A DNA stretch of 64,000 nucleotides from Streptomyces californicus (GCF_000717645.1 NZ_JNZZ01000002.1:496001-560000), one strand, 5' to 3'. Shown: positions 1 to 8,220, numbered from the stretch's first letter. Notes: a model not told the origin generated them from the sequence alone. Program-made: numbers and translations.

Positions 1-581
1 CGCCCCGGACCTTCGCCGCCGGAACGGTCGGAGGCGACCCGTACTACACGGGCAACGTCCGCTGCTCGATCGGCTTCTCCGTCCACGGCGGCTTCGTCAC
101 CGCCGGACACTGCGGCGGTGCGGGCCAGTCCGTGCGCGGCTGGGACGGATCGGCCATCGGCAACTTCCAGGGCTCGTCCTTCCCGGGCAACGACTACGCC
201 TGGGTGAACGTGGCCAACGGCTGGTGGACCGTCCCGGTCGTCCTCGGCTGGGGCACCGTCTCCGACCAGCTCGTCCGCGGCTCCAACGAGGCGCCCGTCG
301 GTGCGTCGATCTGCCGCTCCGGCTCCACCACACGCTGGCACTGCGGCCGGGTCCTCGCCAAGAACGAGACCGTCAACTACAGCCAGGGCGCCGTCCACCA
401 GATGACCAAGACGAGCGTCTGCGCCGAAGGCGGCGACTCCGGCGGTTCGTTCATCAGCGGCGACCAGGCGCAGGGCGTCACCTCCGGCGGCTGGGGCAAC
501 TGCTCCTCCGGCGGGGAGACCTGGCACCAGCCGGTCAACGAGATCCTCAACCGGTACGGGCTGCGGCTGCACACCGCCTGA
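1..581 (+). CDS. Secreted S1-family serine protease, streptogrisin type (5' end outside window)
   Basis: The gene enters the window already in frame, with codons starting at position 3, and ends at TGA 579-581. The visible part covers nearly all of the mature chymotrypsin-fold domain. The catalytic triad is complete: His in TAGHCG (codon 108-110), Asp in GNDYAW (codon 192-194) and Ser in GDSGGS (codon 438-440). Paired cysteines flank the His and Ser, as in alpha-lytic protease and streptogrisins. Members of this family are exported as pre-pro-proteins and mature themselves. The signal peptide and pro-region would lie upstream and cannot be seen. There is no extra C-terminal chitin-binding domain, because the reading frame stops right after the protease fold. 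Substrate preference is not predicted. Confidence 0.9.
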   Translation, partial: PRTFAAGTVGGDPYYTGNVRCSIGFSVHGGFVTAGHCGGAGQSVRGWDGSAIGNFQGSSFPGNDYAWVNVANGWWTVPVVLGWGTVSDQLVRGSNEAPVGASICRSGSTTRWHCGRVLAKNETVNYSQGAVHQMTKTSVCAEGGDSGGSFISGDQAQGVTSGGWGNCSSGGETWHQPVNEILNRYGLRLHTA

Positions 582-586
582 TCCCG

Positions 587-622
587 GGGAGCCGCGCCGC
601 CCTGCCCGGCGGGGCGGCTCCC
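587..622 (+). terminator. Hairpin terminator after the protease gene
   Basis: GGGAGCCGC at 587-595 pairs with GCGGCTCCC at 614-622, five bases after the protease stop codon. The loop is GC-rich and can pair further. There is no U tract, as is usual in Streptomyces. The next gene is convergent, so the hairpin may serve both. Confidence 0.6.
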
Positions 623-715
623 GCTGCCGGGCGGCCACCGGGAGCGGACAGGGCCGCCGCCGGGCCGGGTGCGCCGGGAAACCGGGGGCGGGCGGACACG
701 CGAGCGCACCTGTGG

Positions 716-1357
716 CTAGAGGTCCGCGATCCAGGGGTGTTCCGGGTGTACGCGGGCGAGCAGCTCGGCCAGAGTTCCGCGCTGCGCCGAGGTCATGTGG
801 GGGACGGTCGCCTCGAAGTCCGCCCGGTCCTTCCGGCGGGCGTGCTTGGCCTTGAACAGCAGGACCAGTTCGGGCGCCAGATACGGGATGCCGTCCTGGG
901 TGTGATGGATGATGTCGCTGTAGGGGAGCCGTAGCCTCTCATCGCGGCGGCAGATCCAGAGGTCGCCGTCGTGCGGTTCGCGGAACACGTCGAGCAGGTA
1001 GTTTCCGGTGGCCGGATCGCGGAGCCACGTCTGGTGAACGGCGGTCAGCACCTCCGGTGCGGGGTCCTCCCAGATCCGGCCGCTGCCCGCCGCGTCGAAG
1101 ACATGTCCGGGGAAGCGGCCGCGGACCCGGGGAAAGCTCGCGGCCGGAATCGCGATCTCGATGTCCCCGTGGGCGCGCGTCTGCCTGCCGTGGAACAGGT
1201 CCAGCGCCCAGCCGGCGGCCACGTACCAGGGCGTGCCGATCCCCGTCAGCCGCTGCGCGACCTCGCTCGGTGTCCAGCAGGAAGACCACCGGTCAGGAAG
1301 GCTTTCGATCTCTTCGGGTGACAGCTCGATGCCCCCGCCGGGCAGTTGCTCGCTCAC
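716..1357 (-). CDS. Nucleotidyltransferase-fold protein, aminoglycoside adenylyltransferase-like
   Basis: This 213-aa protein resembles the aminoglycoside-2''-adenylyltransferase (AadB-like) branch of the polymerase-beta nucleotidyltransferase fold. The signature AGWALDLFHGRQTRAHGDIEI begins near residue 47. It matches the family pattern of a Gly-Trp-Ala strand, a GRxTRxHxD turn and an acidic pair, here Asp and Glu, that binds metal. The C-terminal half has the family's YLAPELVLLFKAKHARRKDRADF helix. In genomes the family includes resistance enzymes and many relatives of unknown substrate, so resistance is not claimed. It is a single gene, divergent from the TetR gene at 1679. The ATG at 1357 was kept because no better internal start was seen. 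Confidence 0.7.
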   Translation of the reverse strand: MSEQLPGGGIELSPEEIESLPDRWSSCWTPSEVAQRLTGIGTPWYVAAGWALDLFHGRQTRAHGDIEIAIPAASFPRVRGRFPGHVFDAAGSGRIWEDPAPEVLTAVHQTWLRDPATGNYLLDVFREPHDGDLWICRRDERLRLPYSDIIHHTQDGIPYLAPELVLLFKAKHARRKDRADFEATVPHMTSAQRGTLAELLARVHPEHPWIADL

Positions 1358-1545
1358 CGCAGGAACCTATCAGCGGAGTCGAAGGGCAGGGGTCCGGAGC
1401 GGTAGTCCGCCGACGACCATCCGAAGCCATCAGGTCGACCGGGGCGCGCCCCGGCCCCCGCTCCTCGACCGCGCCCGACTGCCGGCCGGAGAGATGTCCT
1501 GTGCCGGCGTCCGGCGTCCGATGCCCGCTGCCGGCGAGGCGTCGT

Positions 1546-1584
1546 GATCCGCCGCGACCACGGTCCCTGTGGTCGCGGCGGATC
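1546..1584 (+). terminator. Perfect 16-bp stem hairpin, terminator-like
   Basis: GATCCGCCGCGACCAC (1546-1561) and its exact complement (1569-1584) flank a 7-base loop. The sequence GCTTTATT follows, which resembles a weak U-rich tail for rightward transcripts. No rightward gene ends just upstream, so it may block read-through or antisense transcription into the TetR promoter. Confidence 0.55.
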
Positions 1585-1630
1585 GCTTTATTCCTAGGAC
1601 CTCTGGTCGAATCCTGTGTACTTTAGGAAT

Positions 1631-1651
1631 GAACCTAGGGAGTCTAGGTTC
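1631..1651 (+). promoter_or_regulatory. Inverted-repeat operator upstream of TetR gene
   Basis: GAACCTAG (1631-1638) and CTAGGTTC (1644-1651) are a perfect inverted repeat with a 5-bp spacer, ending 27 bp before the TetR start. Size and position fit an autoregulatory TetR operator. This is inferred, not shown. Confidence 0.55.
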
Positions 1652-1678
1652 GGCAGGGATGCGGAGGGGGAGCCTCGC

Positions 1679-2329
1679 ATGGTGCGTGCGGGACTGACGA
1701 CCGAGCGGGTGGTCGCGGCGGCCGCCGATCTGGCCGACTCGATCGGCTTCGACCAGGTGACGGTCTCGGCGGTGGCCCGGGGCTTCGGCGTGAAGGACGC
1801 CAGCCTCTACGGCCATGTCGGCGGCCTCCAGGATCTGCGGACCCGGGTCGCGCTGCTGGCCGCCGGAGAGTTCGCGGACCGGCTGAGCGAAGCGGTGGCC
1901 GGACGCGCGGGCCGGGACGCGCTCGTCGGATTCACCTATGCGTACCGGGAGTTCGCACTGGAGCATCCCGGGCGGTACCAGGCGACGCAGATGAGGATCG
2001 ACCCGGAGGTCGCCCAGCAGTCCAGCGCCTTCCGCCGGACGGTCTCGACCATCTACGGCATGATGCGCGCCTACCGCCTGACCGAGCCCGCGCTCACCGA
2101 CGCCGTACGGATGCTGCGCAGCACCCTGCACGGCTTCAGCGACCTGGAGGCGGACGGGGCGTTCCGTGCCGCCCGCGACGTCGAGGCGTCCTGGGAGCGG
2201 ACCGTCGAGGCGCTGCACACGGTGCTGGAGCACTGGCCCGCGGAGCCGGCCGCCGAGCAGAACGCCACGGCCGACGAGGAAGACGAAACGAAGGGGGACG
2301 GCCATGCGCACAGGCATGCCGACGACTGA
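1679..2329 (+). CDS. TetR-family transcriptional regulator
   Basis: This 216-aa protein has an N-terminal TetR helix-turn-helix (about residues 6-50, with VTVSAVARGFGVKDASLYGHV as the recognition region). An all-helical ligand domain of the WHG type follows (around HGFSDLE). The ATG at 1679 was chosen over the upstream GTG at 1616 because GGAGGGGGAG at 1663-1672 gives a good ribosome-binding site and the protein then begins right at the DNA-binding domain. The upstream start would also translate through the palindrome at 1631-1651. The gene overlaps the following hydrolase by 26 bp, so the two are probably co-transcribed. The ligand is unknown. The Asp/Glu- and His-rich tail (last 25 residues) looks disordered. 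Confidence 0.85.
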   Translation: MVRAGLTTERVVAAAADLADSIGFDQVTVSAVARGFGVKDASLYGHVGGLQDLRTRVALLAAGEFADRLSEAVAGRAGRDALVGFTYAYREFALEHPGRYQATQMRIDPEVAQQSSAFRRTVSTIYGMMRAYRLTEPALTDAVRMLRSTLHGFSDLEADGAFRAARDVEASWERTVEALHTVLEHWPAEPAAEQNATADEEDETKGDGHAHRHADD

Positions 2330-3350
2330 CGCAACCACTGCGGCGGCCACGGCCGCCACCGCCGTGCGCACCGGACGACTGGAGGCGCCCGGTGCGACGC
2401 TCCACTACGAGGTACGCGGCCGGGGCCCGCTGCTGGTGATGATGCCGGGCGGCAGCGCCGACGCCGGGATCTACGACACTCTCGCGGCGGGGTTGGCGGA
2501 CCGGTGGACGGTGGTCGCGTTCGATCCGCGCGGCTACTCGCGCAGCACCCTCCACGGGCCTGCCGGCGAGCAACTGCCCGGCACACACAGCGAGGACGTC
2601 GCGCGCCTCATCGAGCTGCTCTCCCCGGACGGCGCGCCGGCGGCCGTGTTCGGCTCCAGCTCCAGCGCGATCGTCGCCCTGGACCTGCTGTCCCGGCGGC
2701 CCGGCCTGGTCGGCCGGGTCGTGGCGCACGAACCGCCCCTGGTGGAGCTGCTGCCGGACCCGGCCGCCGGGCGGGCGGTCTTCGCGGCGGTACGGGAGTC
2801 GTTCCTGCGGGACGGGGTGGAGGCCGCGATGGCGACGATGGCTGCCGGTCTCGCCCCGGAGGGCGGCGCGGGCGGCGGGCGGTACGAGGTCGCCACCGGG
2901 GCGGACGAGGAGAGCCGAGCCGCCACCGGGCCGGTGGAGGACGGCGGGGCCACCGCCCCACCGGAGGAGAGCGGCGGAGCATCCGAGGCCGAGGCCGAAG
3001 CCGAAGCTCAAAACGGCGCCGGCGCCGGAGCCGGAGCCGAAGTCGACGCCGCGGCTGAGGCCGAGGCCGCCACTGTCCGGCGGATGATGGCCAACCTGCC
3101 GGTCTTCCTGGAGCACGTGCTCTGTTCGTTCAGCGGACACGCCCCGGATCTCGACGCTCTCCGGACCGCCGCGCCGAAGCTCGTCGTCGGCGTGGGCCGG
3201 GACTCGCGGGCCCTGCTGCCGGCCGTCGCAGCCGAACGGCTGGCCCAGCGGGTCGGAAGCGCGACGGCCGAGTTCCCCGGGGGCCATGTCGGCCTCACGG
3301 AGGATCCGGTGGCGTTCGGCGCCAGGCTGCGGGAAGTCCTGCTCGGCTGA
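2304..3350 (+). CDS. Alpha/beta hydrolase with an acidic, Ala-Glu-rich insertion
   Basis: The 348-aa protein has an alpha/beta hydrolase core: an oxyanion-loop strand (VMMPGG), the nucleophile elbow FGSSSSA and a C-terminal catalytic His in PGGHVG. The elbow is G-S-S-S-S, lacking the usual second glycine of GxSxG. Between the cap helices and the C-terminal half, about residues 188-258, lies a low-complexity stretch of Gly, Ala, Glu and Pro with several AEAE units, which most relatives lack. The start at 2304 has AAGGGGG at 2291-2297 upstream and overlaps the end of the TetR gene, indicating translational coupling. The natural substrate is not predictable. The TetR neighbour suggests the hydrolase removes or modifies a small molecule that the regulator senses. 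Confidence 0.8.
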   Translation: MRTGMPTTDATTAAATAATAVRTGRLEAPGATLHYEVRGRGPLLVMMPGGSADAGIYDTLAAGLADRWTVVAFDPRGYSRSTLHGPAGEQLPGTHSEDVARLIELLSPDGAPAAVFGSSSSAIVALDLLSRRPGLVGRVVAHEPPLVELLPDPAAGRAVFAAVRESFLRDGVEAAMATMAAGLAPEGGAGGGRYEVATGADEESRAATGPVEDGGATAPPEESGGASEAEAEAEAQNGAGAGAGAEVDAAAEAEAATVRRMMANLPVFLEHVLCSFSGHAPDLDALRTAAPKLVVGVGRDSRALLPAVAAERLAQRVGSATAEFPGGHVGLTEDPVAFGARLREVLLG

Positions 3351-3370
3351 ACGGCGAGGCCGCGGCCCGG

Positions 3371-3463
3371 GTGAAGTCCGACGGCCGCTTCGTCGAGGTC
3401 CCGGGAAGCGAGGCCGAGGTATCCGTCAGCGAGTTCACCGCGCACCGGCGACCTGAGCGGTGA
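3371..3463 (+). other. Possible 30-codon open frame or gene remnant
   Basis: A short frame from GTG 3371 to TGA 3461-3463 reads VKSDGRFVEVPG and then EFTAHRR near its end. It has coding-like composition but no clear ribosome-binding site. It may be the C-terminal remnant of a lost gene between two convergent genes, or chance. I do not recognise it. Confidence 0.15.
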
Positions 3464-3563
3464 CGCCCCGTCGCGTCGGCTGAGCGTCCCGCTCTCTCCG
3501 CGTCGGCGCGGGCCCCGGTGGCGCTGAGTGGCGGGCCTCAGCGGCGGTGGTGGGCGGCGGGCC

Positions 3564-6500
3564 TCAGCGACGGCCGCCGCCTCCGGTCGTGCCGGTGCCG
3601 CCCGTGCCGATCCCGTCCGCCGGAGGCGCGGCACAGCCCGTGCAGGGGCCGGTGCCCTGCTGGACGTACCGGTGCTGGTTCGCCAGGTCGACCGCGCGGG
3701 CGACCGAGGCGTCCTCGGCCGGGACGCCGACGCCGAACCGCCCGTAGAACGTGAGCAGGCCGGCGTCGGCCCGGTCGACCGCCGCGGCGGTGCGCTCGTA
3801 GGCCACCGCCGTCAGACGGCTGACGTCGATGCGGACGAGCCGCCCGCCCTCGGGCGGGCGGCGCCCGACGCCCTCGCCCCAGCGGTGGAAGGCCGTTTTC
3901 ACCGGGCCGTCCTCCACCAGCCCGCTGAGATACTCCTTGACGAGTTGGACGGCCTCGTTGTCCCCCAGATCGAGCGTGTCCAAGGCCCGGGTGATCGCGA
4001 GCGAGGCCGACTCGGCGAACCGGTCCGTCCGTTCCTCCCGCTCCGCGCGCTGCCGCTGGGTCTCATCGAGTCGGCCGAGCGAGGCGTCGAGATCGTCGCC
4101 TTCCGGAGCCGGGCCGGGATCGGGGTCCGGTACGGGCTCGTCGGGGACGGCGTCGATGCCCAGCGTTCCGGCCTGGAACCGTCCGGCCTGCCGTGCGATG
4201 TCCAACGCCGTCCGGTTCACCGACTCGCCCTCCGCCGACGGAGCGATCCGGTCCACCGCGATGATCACTTCCCGGATCCCTTCCACGCTCCGGGGGTGAA
4301 GGGAGACCTGTCGCAGGATCTCCCGGTACGCGGCGGCCGAGCCCTCGGCGTACTCCCGGCGCTCCACCTCCAGGGCGTACCGCCGCTCGACCGGGCGCTT
4401 CCACGCGCCCTCGGAGACCGGAGCAACGGCGACGAGGAAGATCAGCGCGACCATGACGGCGATGTTGATTCCGGAGAACGACCGTTGAACGGCGTTCGTG
4501 GCGAGGCGCACGGGAAGCCGTGACGAGCCGAACCGCGCCGGACGCAGCCTGCGTTGGGCGCGGACGACGAGCGTCGGCCACCGCAGCAGGGCGTAACTGC
4601 CGAGAGCCAGTGCCGTGTACGCCGCCATCCAGTACAGCCAGTGGACCTCGGTCAGCCCCTGTACCTTCTCCACGACCTCCAGCACGACGGTGACCTGAGG
4701 CGGCGTGAACGAGAGGACGTTGGCGAGCCAGACCATGAACAGGGTGAGCACCAGCCCGAGTTCGACGGACAGCACCACATCGGCCGCCGCCTGGACGGTA
4801 CGACGCGGAGCTGTCCGCATCCACCGCCGACCGCGCCAGGAGAGCCACAGCGCGATCGGGAAGAACAGTCCGGCGGCGGGCGCGACGGTCAGCACGTCAC
4901 CGGAGACCAGTTGCTCGCACGCGAGCGCGACCAGCAACACGGCCGGTGCGTCGGGAAGATGGCGTACCGCCGCGTTCTCCGACGGCAGACACCGTGCCAC
5001 CGCGAGCAGAACTGCCCAGCCACCGAAGAACAGCAGCATCGCCAGGGGGACCAGGCGGGACGGGAAGGCGCGGAAGAGGAGGAAGAGCAGCGCTAAGGGG
5101 CCGACGAAGGCGCCCAGGGTGAGTGCGGCCGAGGCGACGAAGCGGCGGTGGCGGAACCAGCGGATCGCGGCTTCGAGCACGATCTCGCCGCCTGCCTTCC
5201 ACGTGGCCGCGATGGCGGTCGTGACGAGCAGGCCGGCCAGCATCCCGGCGATGACGCCGATGACCGCCTTGACGACGGCGAGGAGCGCGACGCCCACACC
5301 GTCGATCTCGTCCCGGGTGCCGAGCGCCCACGCCGCCCACGCGCCCATGCCGAGGACGAGGTAATGGGACAGCAGGTCGAGTACCTCGTCCCGCGGGACG
5401 GCGGCGGCGGTACGGGCAGGGGCCGGGGAGGGACGTGAGGGGGCCGTGGCGGCCGGGGTCGGCCCGGACTGAGAAGCAGCCGGGACCGGGACAGGTGCGG
5501 TCGAGCCCGGAGCCGGGGTGGACGGATCCGGCGCGGAAGAGCCGGGCGCGGACGAGCCGGGCGGAGGCGAATCAGGCCCGGCCGAGTCAGGCCCGGCCGA
5601 ATCGGGCACGGCATCGGGCGTACGCACGGGCGTGGGCGGCGCCGGCTCGGAGGTACCGGCAGCCGGCCCGGGCGCGCACCGCACGGCGTTCTCGTGCAAC
5701 TGCCGGGAGAGGGCGAGGAAGAGATCCAGGTTCGCCACCCGGTACCGGTACCGCATGAAGTGGGTCGGAAAGTCCCTCCCGCGGGAGGAGATCATGAGCA
5801 GCCCCTCGGGCGAGAGCTCCAGCGAGCGGACGTCCTGCCAGGCGGAGAAGTCGTCCCGCCCGCGTCCCCGCCGTACCGTCACACCGGATCGGCTCAACAC
5901 GAGGTCTCCGACAGGCACTTCTCCGCCGCTGAGCGCCGTTCGGACGGCCGGTTCCGTCTGCGCGCTCAGGACGCCCTGCCGGATCGCCGGATCCCACTCC
6001 TCGTCCTCGGCGACCTGTGCGCCCCGGATCACCGTGCGGGTCCGTAGCCCCTTGATCCGCTCTCCGCCGAACGCGGGCCGACGGCCGGGCGGGCCCAGGG
6101 TGACGACCGCCCCCTGCGGAGTGGCCAGTTTGAACCGGTCCCAGCCGTCCGTGAACACCGCCGTCGTCCGCCACGGGTAGACCACTTCCCGGCCGCGCGC
6201 GGTGACCGCGACGAGCCCGTTCTCGTGGAGGCGGAACTCGACCCCGGTATGGCGCCGATACCAGCAGACCCGTACGACGAACGGCACCAGCAGTCCCAGC
6301 GCGCCGGCCACCCCCGGCGCGGGGCCGCCACCCCGGCCGACGACCGCACAGGCGAGGAGCACCAGCAGGTAGAGCAGTCCGGCGCCGGGGGCGAGGACCA
6401 GCACCAGGAGCGCGTACGCGGACGGCTTCCTGCGCACCGGGCGGTAGGTACGGCGGTGCGCGCCCAGCTCCGGATGGTCCGGGTGCCCGGATTCCCGCGA

Positions 6501-6608
6501 GCCCTCCGGACCGCTCCCCGCCGCGTGCTCCGCGTCGTCGTGCTCCGCCCCCATGGGTTCACCCCGTCTCCGCGCCCCCGTTGGTGTCCCGCGCGGAGTG
6601 CTCCGCAC
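3564..6608 (-). CDS. Large multi-pass membrane protein with DUF6585-like N-terminal domain
   Basis: This 1014-aa protein has three parts. Residues about 65-110 hold two membrane segments, followed by a DUF6585-like region (FRLHENGLVAV, then YPW and further strands) to about residue 300. Residues about 320-410 are a Pro/Ser/Ala linker with repeated PDSAG and GSSAP units. Residues about 415-740 hold roughly ten hydrophobic segments, and the C-terminal 270 residues are soluble and partly acidic. The tail ends in a CTGC motif and a glycine-rich string. DUF6585 proteins are poorly characterised, with a possible PH-like fold. No catalytic motif was recognised. A second in-frame ATG lies at 6554, so the first 18 residues are uncertain. 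The gene stands alone. Confidence 0.7.
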   Translation of the reverse strand: MRSTPRGTPTGARRRGEPMGAEHDDAEHAAGSGPEGSRESGHPDHPELGAHRRTYRPVRRKPSAYALLVLVLAPGAGLLYLLVLLACAVVGRGGGPAPGVAGALGLLVPFVVRVCWYRRHTGVEFRLHENGLVAVTARGREVVYPWRTTAVFTDGWDRFKLATPQGAVVTLGPPGRRPAFGGERIKGLRTRTVIRGAQVAEDEEWDPAIRQGVLSAQTEPAVRTALSGGEVPVGDLVLSRSGVTVRRGRGRDDFSAWQDVRSLELSPEGLLMISSRGRDFPTHFMRYRYRVANLDLFLALSRQLHENAVRCAPGPAAGTSEPAPPTPVRTPDAVPDSAGPDSAGPDSPPPGSSAPGSSAPDPSTPAPGSTAPVPVPAASQSGPTPAATAPSRPSPAPARTAAAVPRDEVLDLLSHYLVLGMGAWAAWALGTRDEIDGVGVALLAVVKAVIGVIAGMLAGLLVTTAIAATWKAGGEIVLEAAIRWFRHRRFVASAALTLGAFVGPLALLFLLFRAFPSRLVPLAMLLFFGGWAVLLAVARCLPSENAAVRHLPDAPAVLLVALACEQLVSGDVLTVAPAAGLFFPIALWLSWRGRRWMRTAPRRTVQAAADVVLSVELGLVLTLFMVWLANVLSFTPPQVTVVLEVVEKVQGLTEVHWLYWMAAYTALALGSYALLRWPTLVVRAQRRLRPARFGSSRLPVRLATNAVQRSFSGINIAVMVALIFLVAVAPVSEGAWKRPVERRYALEVERREYAEGSAAAYREILRQVSLHPRSVEGIREVIIAVDRIAPSAEGESVNRTALDIARQAGRFQAGTLGIDAVPDEPVPDPDPGPAPEGDDLDASLGRLDETQRQRAEREERTDRFAESASLAITRALDTLDLGDNEAVQLVKEYLSGLVEDGPVKTAFHRWGEGVGRRPPEGGRLVRIDVSRLTAVAYERTAAAVDRADAGLLTFYGRFGVGVPAEDASVARAVDLANQHRYVQQGTGPCTGCAAPPADGIGTGGTGTTGGGGRR

Positions 6609-6751
6609 AACTCCGTTATCACGGGGGCCGGTTGGTCAAGCCGGTCGGCACGTTAGCACTCACCCGGGCGATGCGGTCGCGCCGAGCCCCGTGCCACCGG
6701 TCCCGATTCGAGGGCGAGGACGCCGGGCCGGCCCTTCCCCCCGGACAGCCC

Positions 6752-7504
6752 TTAGGGCAGCGACCCACCTGTCGCGTCGATCCACTGGCCCGTGACCCAG
6801 CGGCCGTCGTCCGAGGCCAGGAAGGCCACCACGTCGGCGATGTCCGCGGGAGTGCCCACCCTCCCCAAGGTGGACAGAGCGGCCGCGTCGGCCCACGCCT
6901 CCTCGCTCGCGCGCAACCGGTCCGAGGTGGAGTCGGTGTCGATGATGCCCGGCGCCACCGCGTTGACGGTGATGCCCCGGTCGCCCAGTACCTTGGACAG
7001 ATTCCGCGTGAACACGTCCAACGCCCCTTTGGACATGGCGTAGCCGATCAGGTCCGGCATCATCGCCGCGTGGCTGAGGCCCGTCGAGATGTTGATGACG
7101 CGCCCGCCGTCGCGCAGACGGTCGAGTCCCAGCCGGGTGAGGAAGAACGGCGCCTTGGTGTTGACGGTGAACAGGCGGTCGTACTCCTCCTCGTCGATAG
7201 TGGCGAAGCCGCGCGACACGCCTATGCCGGCGTTGTTCACCAGGATGTCCAGGCCGTCCGCGTGCTTGTCGAAGGCGGTCCAGAGCGTCTGGGCGGCGCC
7301 TGGGGCCGCCAGCTCCGTGCCGAGGGCGAACGCCGTGCCGCCCGCCGACTCAATCGCGGCCACGGTCTCCGCGGCCGCCGCCTCATTGCTGCCGTAGTGC
7401 ACGCCGACGCGTGCGCCGTCGCGTCCCAGCCGTTCGGCGATCCCGCGCCCGATGCCCCTGCTGCCACCGGTGACCAGCGCCGTCTTCCCCGTGAGCGAGC
7501 CCAT
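6752..7504 (-). CDS. SDR-family oxidoreductase
   Basis: This 250-aa classical short-chain dehydrogenase has the nucleotide motif TGGSRGIG near residue 11, the NNAG strand near residue 84, the catalytic Ser in INISTG and YxxxK in GYAMSKGAL. The cofactor is NAD(P)H; the substrate is unknown. The ATG at 7504 is preferred over that at 7555 because a purine-rich ribosome-binding site precedes it and the glycine-rich motif then falls at the usual distance from the N-terminus. The longer start would also run through the palindrome at 7526-7537. The gene is divergent from a TetR regulator 81 bp away, with a matching palindrome near each gene, so it is very likely that regulator's target. Confidence 0.9.
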   Translation of the reverse strand: MGSLTGKTALVTGGSRGIGRGIAERLGRDGARVGVHYGSNEAAAAETVAAIESAGGTAFALGTELAAPGAAQTLWTAFDKHADGLDILVNNAGIGVSRGFATIDEEEYDRLFTVNTKAPFFLTRLGLDRLRDGGRVINISTGLSHAAMMPDLIGYAMSKGALDVFTRNLSKVLGDRGITVNAVAPGIIDTDSTSDRLRASEEAWADAAALSTLGRVGTPADIADVVAFLASDDGRWVTGQWIDATGGSLP

Positions 7505-7525
7505 GGCTCCGCCCCCCTCTTTCAT

Positions 7526-7537
7526 TAGCGATCGATA
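7526..7537 (+). promoter_or_regulatory. Operator-like site 1 between SDR and TetR genes
   Basis: TAGCGATCGATA at 7526-7537 is a near-palindrome. The same pattern, TAGCGRTCGMTA followed by YAG, recurs at 7562-7573, with centres 36 bp apart. Each copy lies next to one of the two divergent genes. Confidence 0.65.
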
Positions 7538-7561
7538 CAGAAAGGACCGTAACACGTTCCC

Positions 7562-7573
7562 TAGCGGTCGCTA
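7562..7573 (+). promoter_or_regulatory. Operator-like site 2 between SDR and TetR genes
   Basis: TAGCGGTCGCTA at 7562-7573 ends 12 bp before the TetR start. Bound repressor would cover the TetR promoter or start site. The sequence recalls operators of LmrA/YxaF-type TetR proteins, which contain a GACC/GGTC core. Confidence 0.65.
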
Positions 7574-7585
7574 TAGAATTGCCGG

Positions 7586-8194
7586 ATGGCGACGAAACAG
7601 CGCGGCAGGCCACGGTCCTTCGACCGTGAGGACGCTCTCCGGAAGGCGACCCTGGCGTTCTGGGAGCAGGGCTACGAGGCGACCTCGATCGCGGATCTGA
7701 CCCGTGTGATGGGCATCGCCGCTCCCAGCCTGTATGCGGCCTTCGGTGACAAGCGCACCCTGTTCGGGGAGGTCGTGGAGGTGTACGCGACCCTCTACGG
7801 CGGATTCGGCGGCCGGGCCCTGGCCGAGGAGCCGACCGCGCGGAGCGGTTTCGCGCGGATGCTGCGCGAGGCGGCGCGGGAGTACACGGTGGCGGGTCGG
7901 CCGCGTGGCTGCATGGTGCTGTGTGCGGCGGAGAACTGCTCCTCCGGCGAGGTCGTGGCGGTACTCCGCGACCACAGGCTGCGGAACGTCGCGGAGTTCA
8001 CGCGGCACATCCAGAAGGACGTCGGGGCGGGCGTGCTGCCGCCGGGCACCGACGCGGCGGCGCTCGCGCGCCACACGGCGGCCGTCATCCAGGGGATGTC
8101 GCAGCAGGCGCGGGACGGCGCCGGCCGGGAGGAGTTGGAGTCTCTCGCCGAAGTGGCCATGCGTGCGTGGCCGGACGACCTCGGCGCGGCATGA
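7586..8194 (+). CDS. TetR-family regulator of the divergent SDR gene
   Basis: This 202-aa regulator starts with a [12 protein letters not shown] segment and a TetR helix-turn-helix at about residues 10-55 ([20 protein letters not shown]). The C-terminal part has the [11 protein letters not shown] cysteine-containing helix seen in the LmrA/YxaF-like subfamily. Many members of that group respond to small oxidised or electrophilic compounds and repress a divergent oxidoreductase. The cysteines near residues 112-120 could be redox-active, which is inference. The ATG at 7586 follows immediately on the second palindrome. The likely circuit is autoregulation plus control of the SDR gene. Confidence 0.88.
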   Translation: MATKQRGRPRSFDREDALRKATLAFWEQGYEATSIADLTRVMGIAAPSLYAAFGDKRTLFGEVVEVYATLYGGFGGRALAEEPTARSGFARMLREAAREYTVAGRPRGCMVLCAAENCSSGEVVAVLRDHRLRNVAEFTRHIQKDVGAGVLPPGTDAAALARHTAAVIQGMSQQARDGAGREELESLAEVAMRAWPDDLGAA

Positions 8195-8220
8195 ACGAAC
8201 ACGCCTCGAAGGGGAGTTGA

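Larger units (their letters stand above)
1358..1678. other. 321-bp divergent intergenic region with hairpin and operator
   Basis: No credible gene is present between the nucleotidyltransferase and TetR starts. The region contains a long perfect hairpin (1546-1584), a 7-bp inverted pair ATTCCTA/TAGGAAT (1590-1596 and 1624-1630) and a perfect 8-bp inverted repeat (1631-1651). The stretch from 1585 to 1660 is the least GC-rich part and is the likely promoter region for the TetR-hydrolase pair. Confidence 0.6.

Noticed and set aside
1057..1626. Plus-strand frame opposite the nucleotidyltransferase gene
   Set aside because: Arg/Pro/Ser-rich shadow that runs through the 16-bp hairpin.
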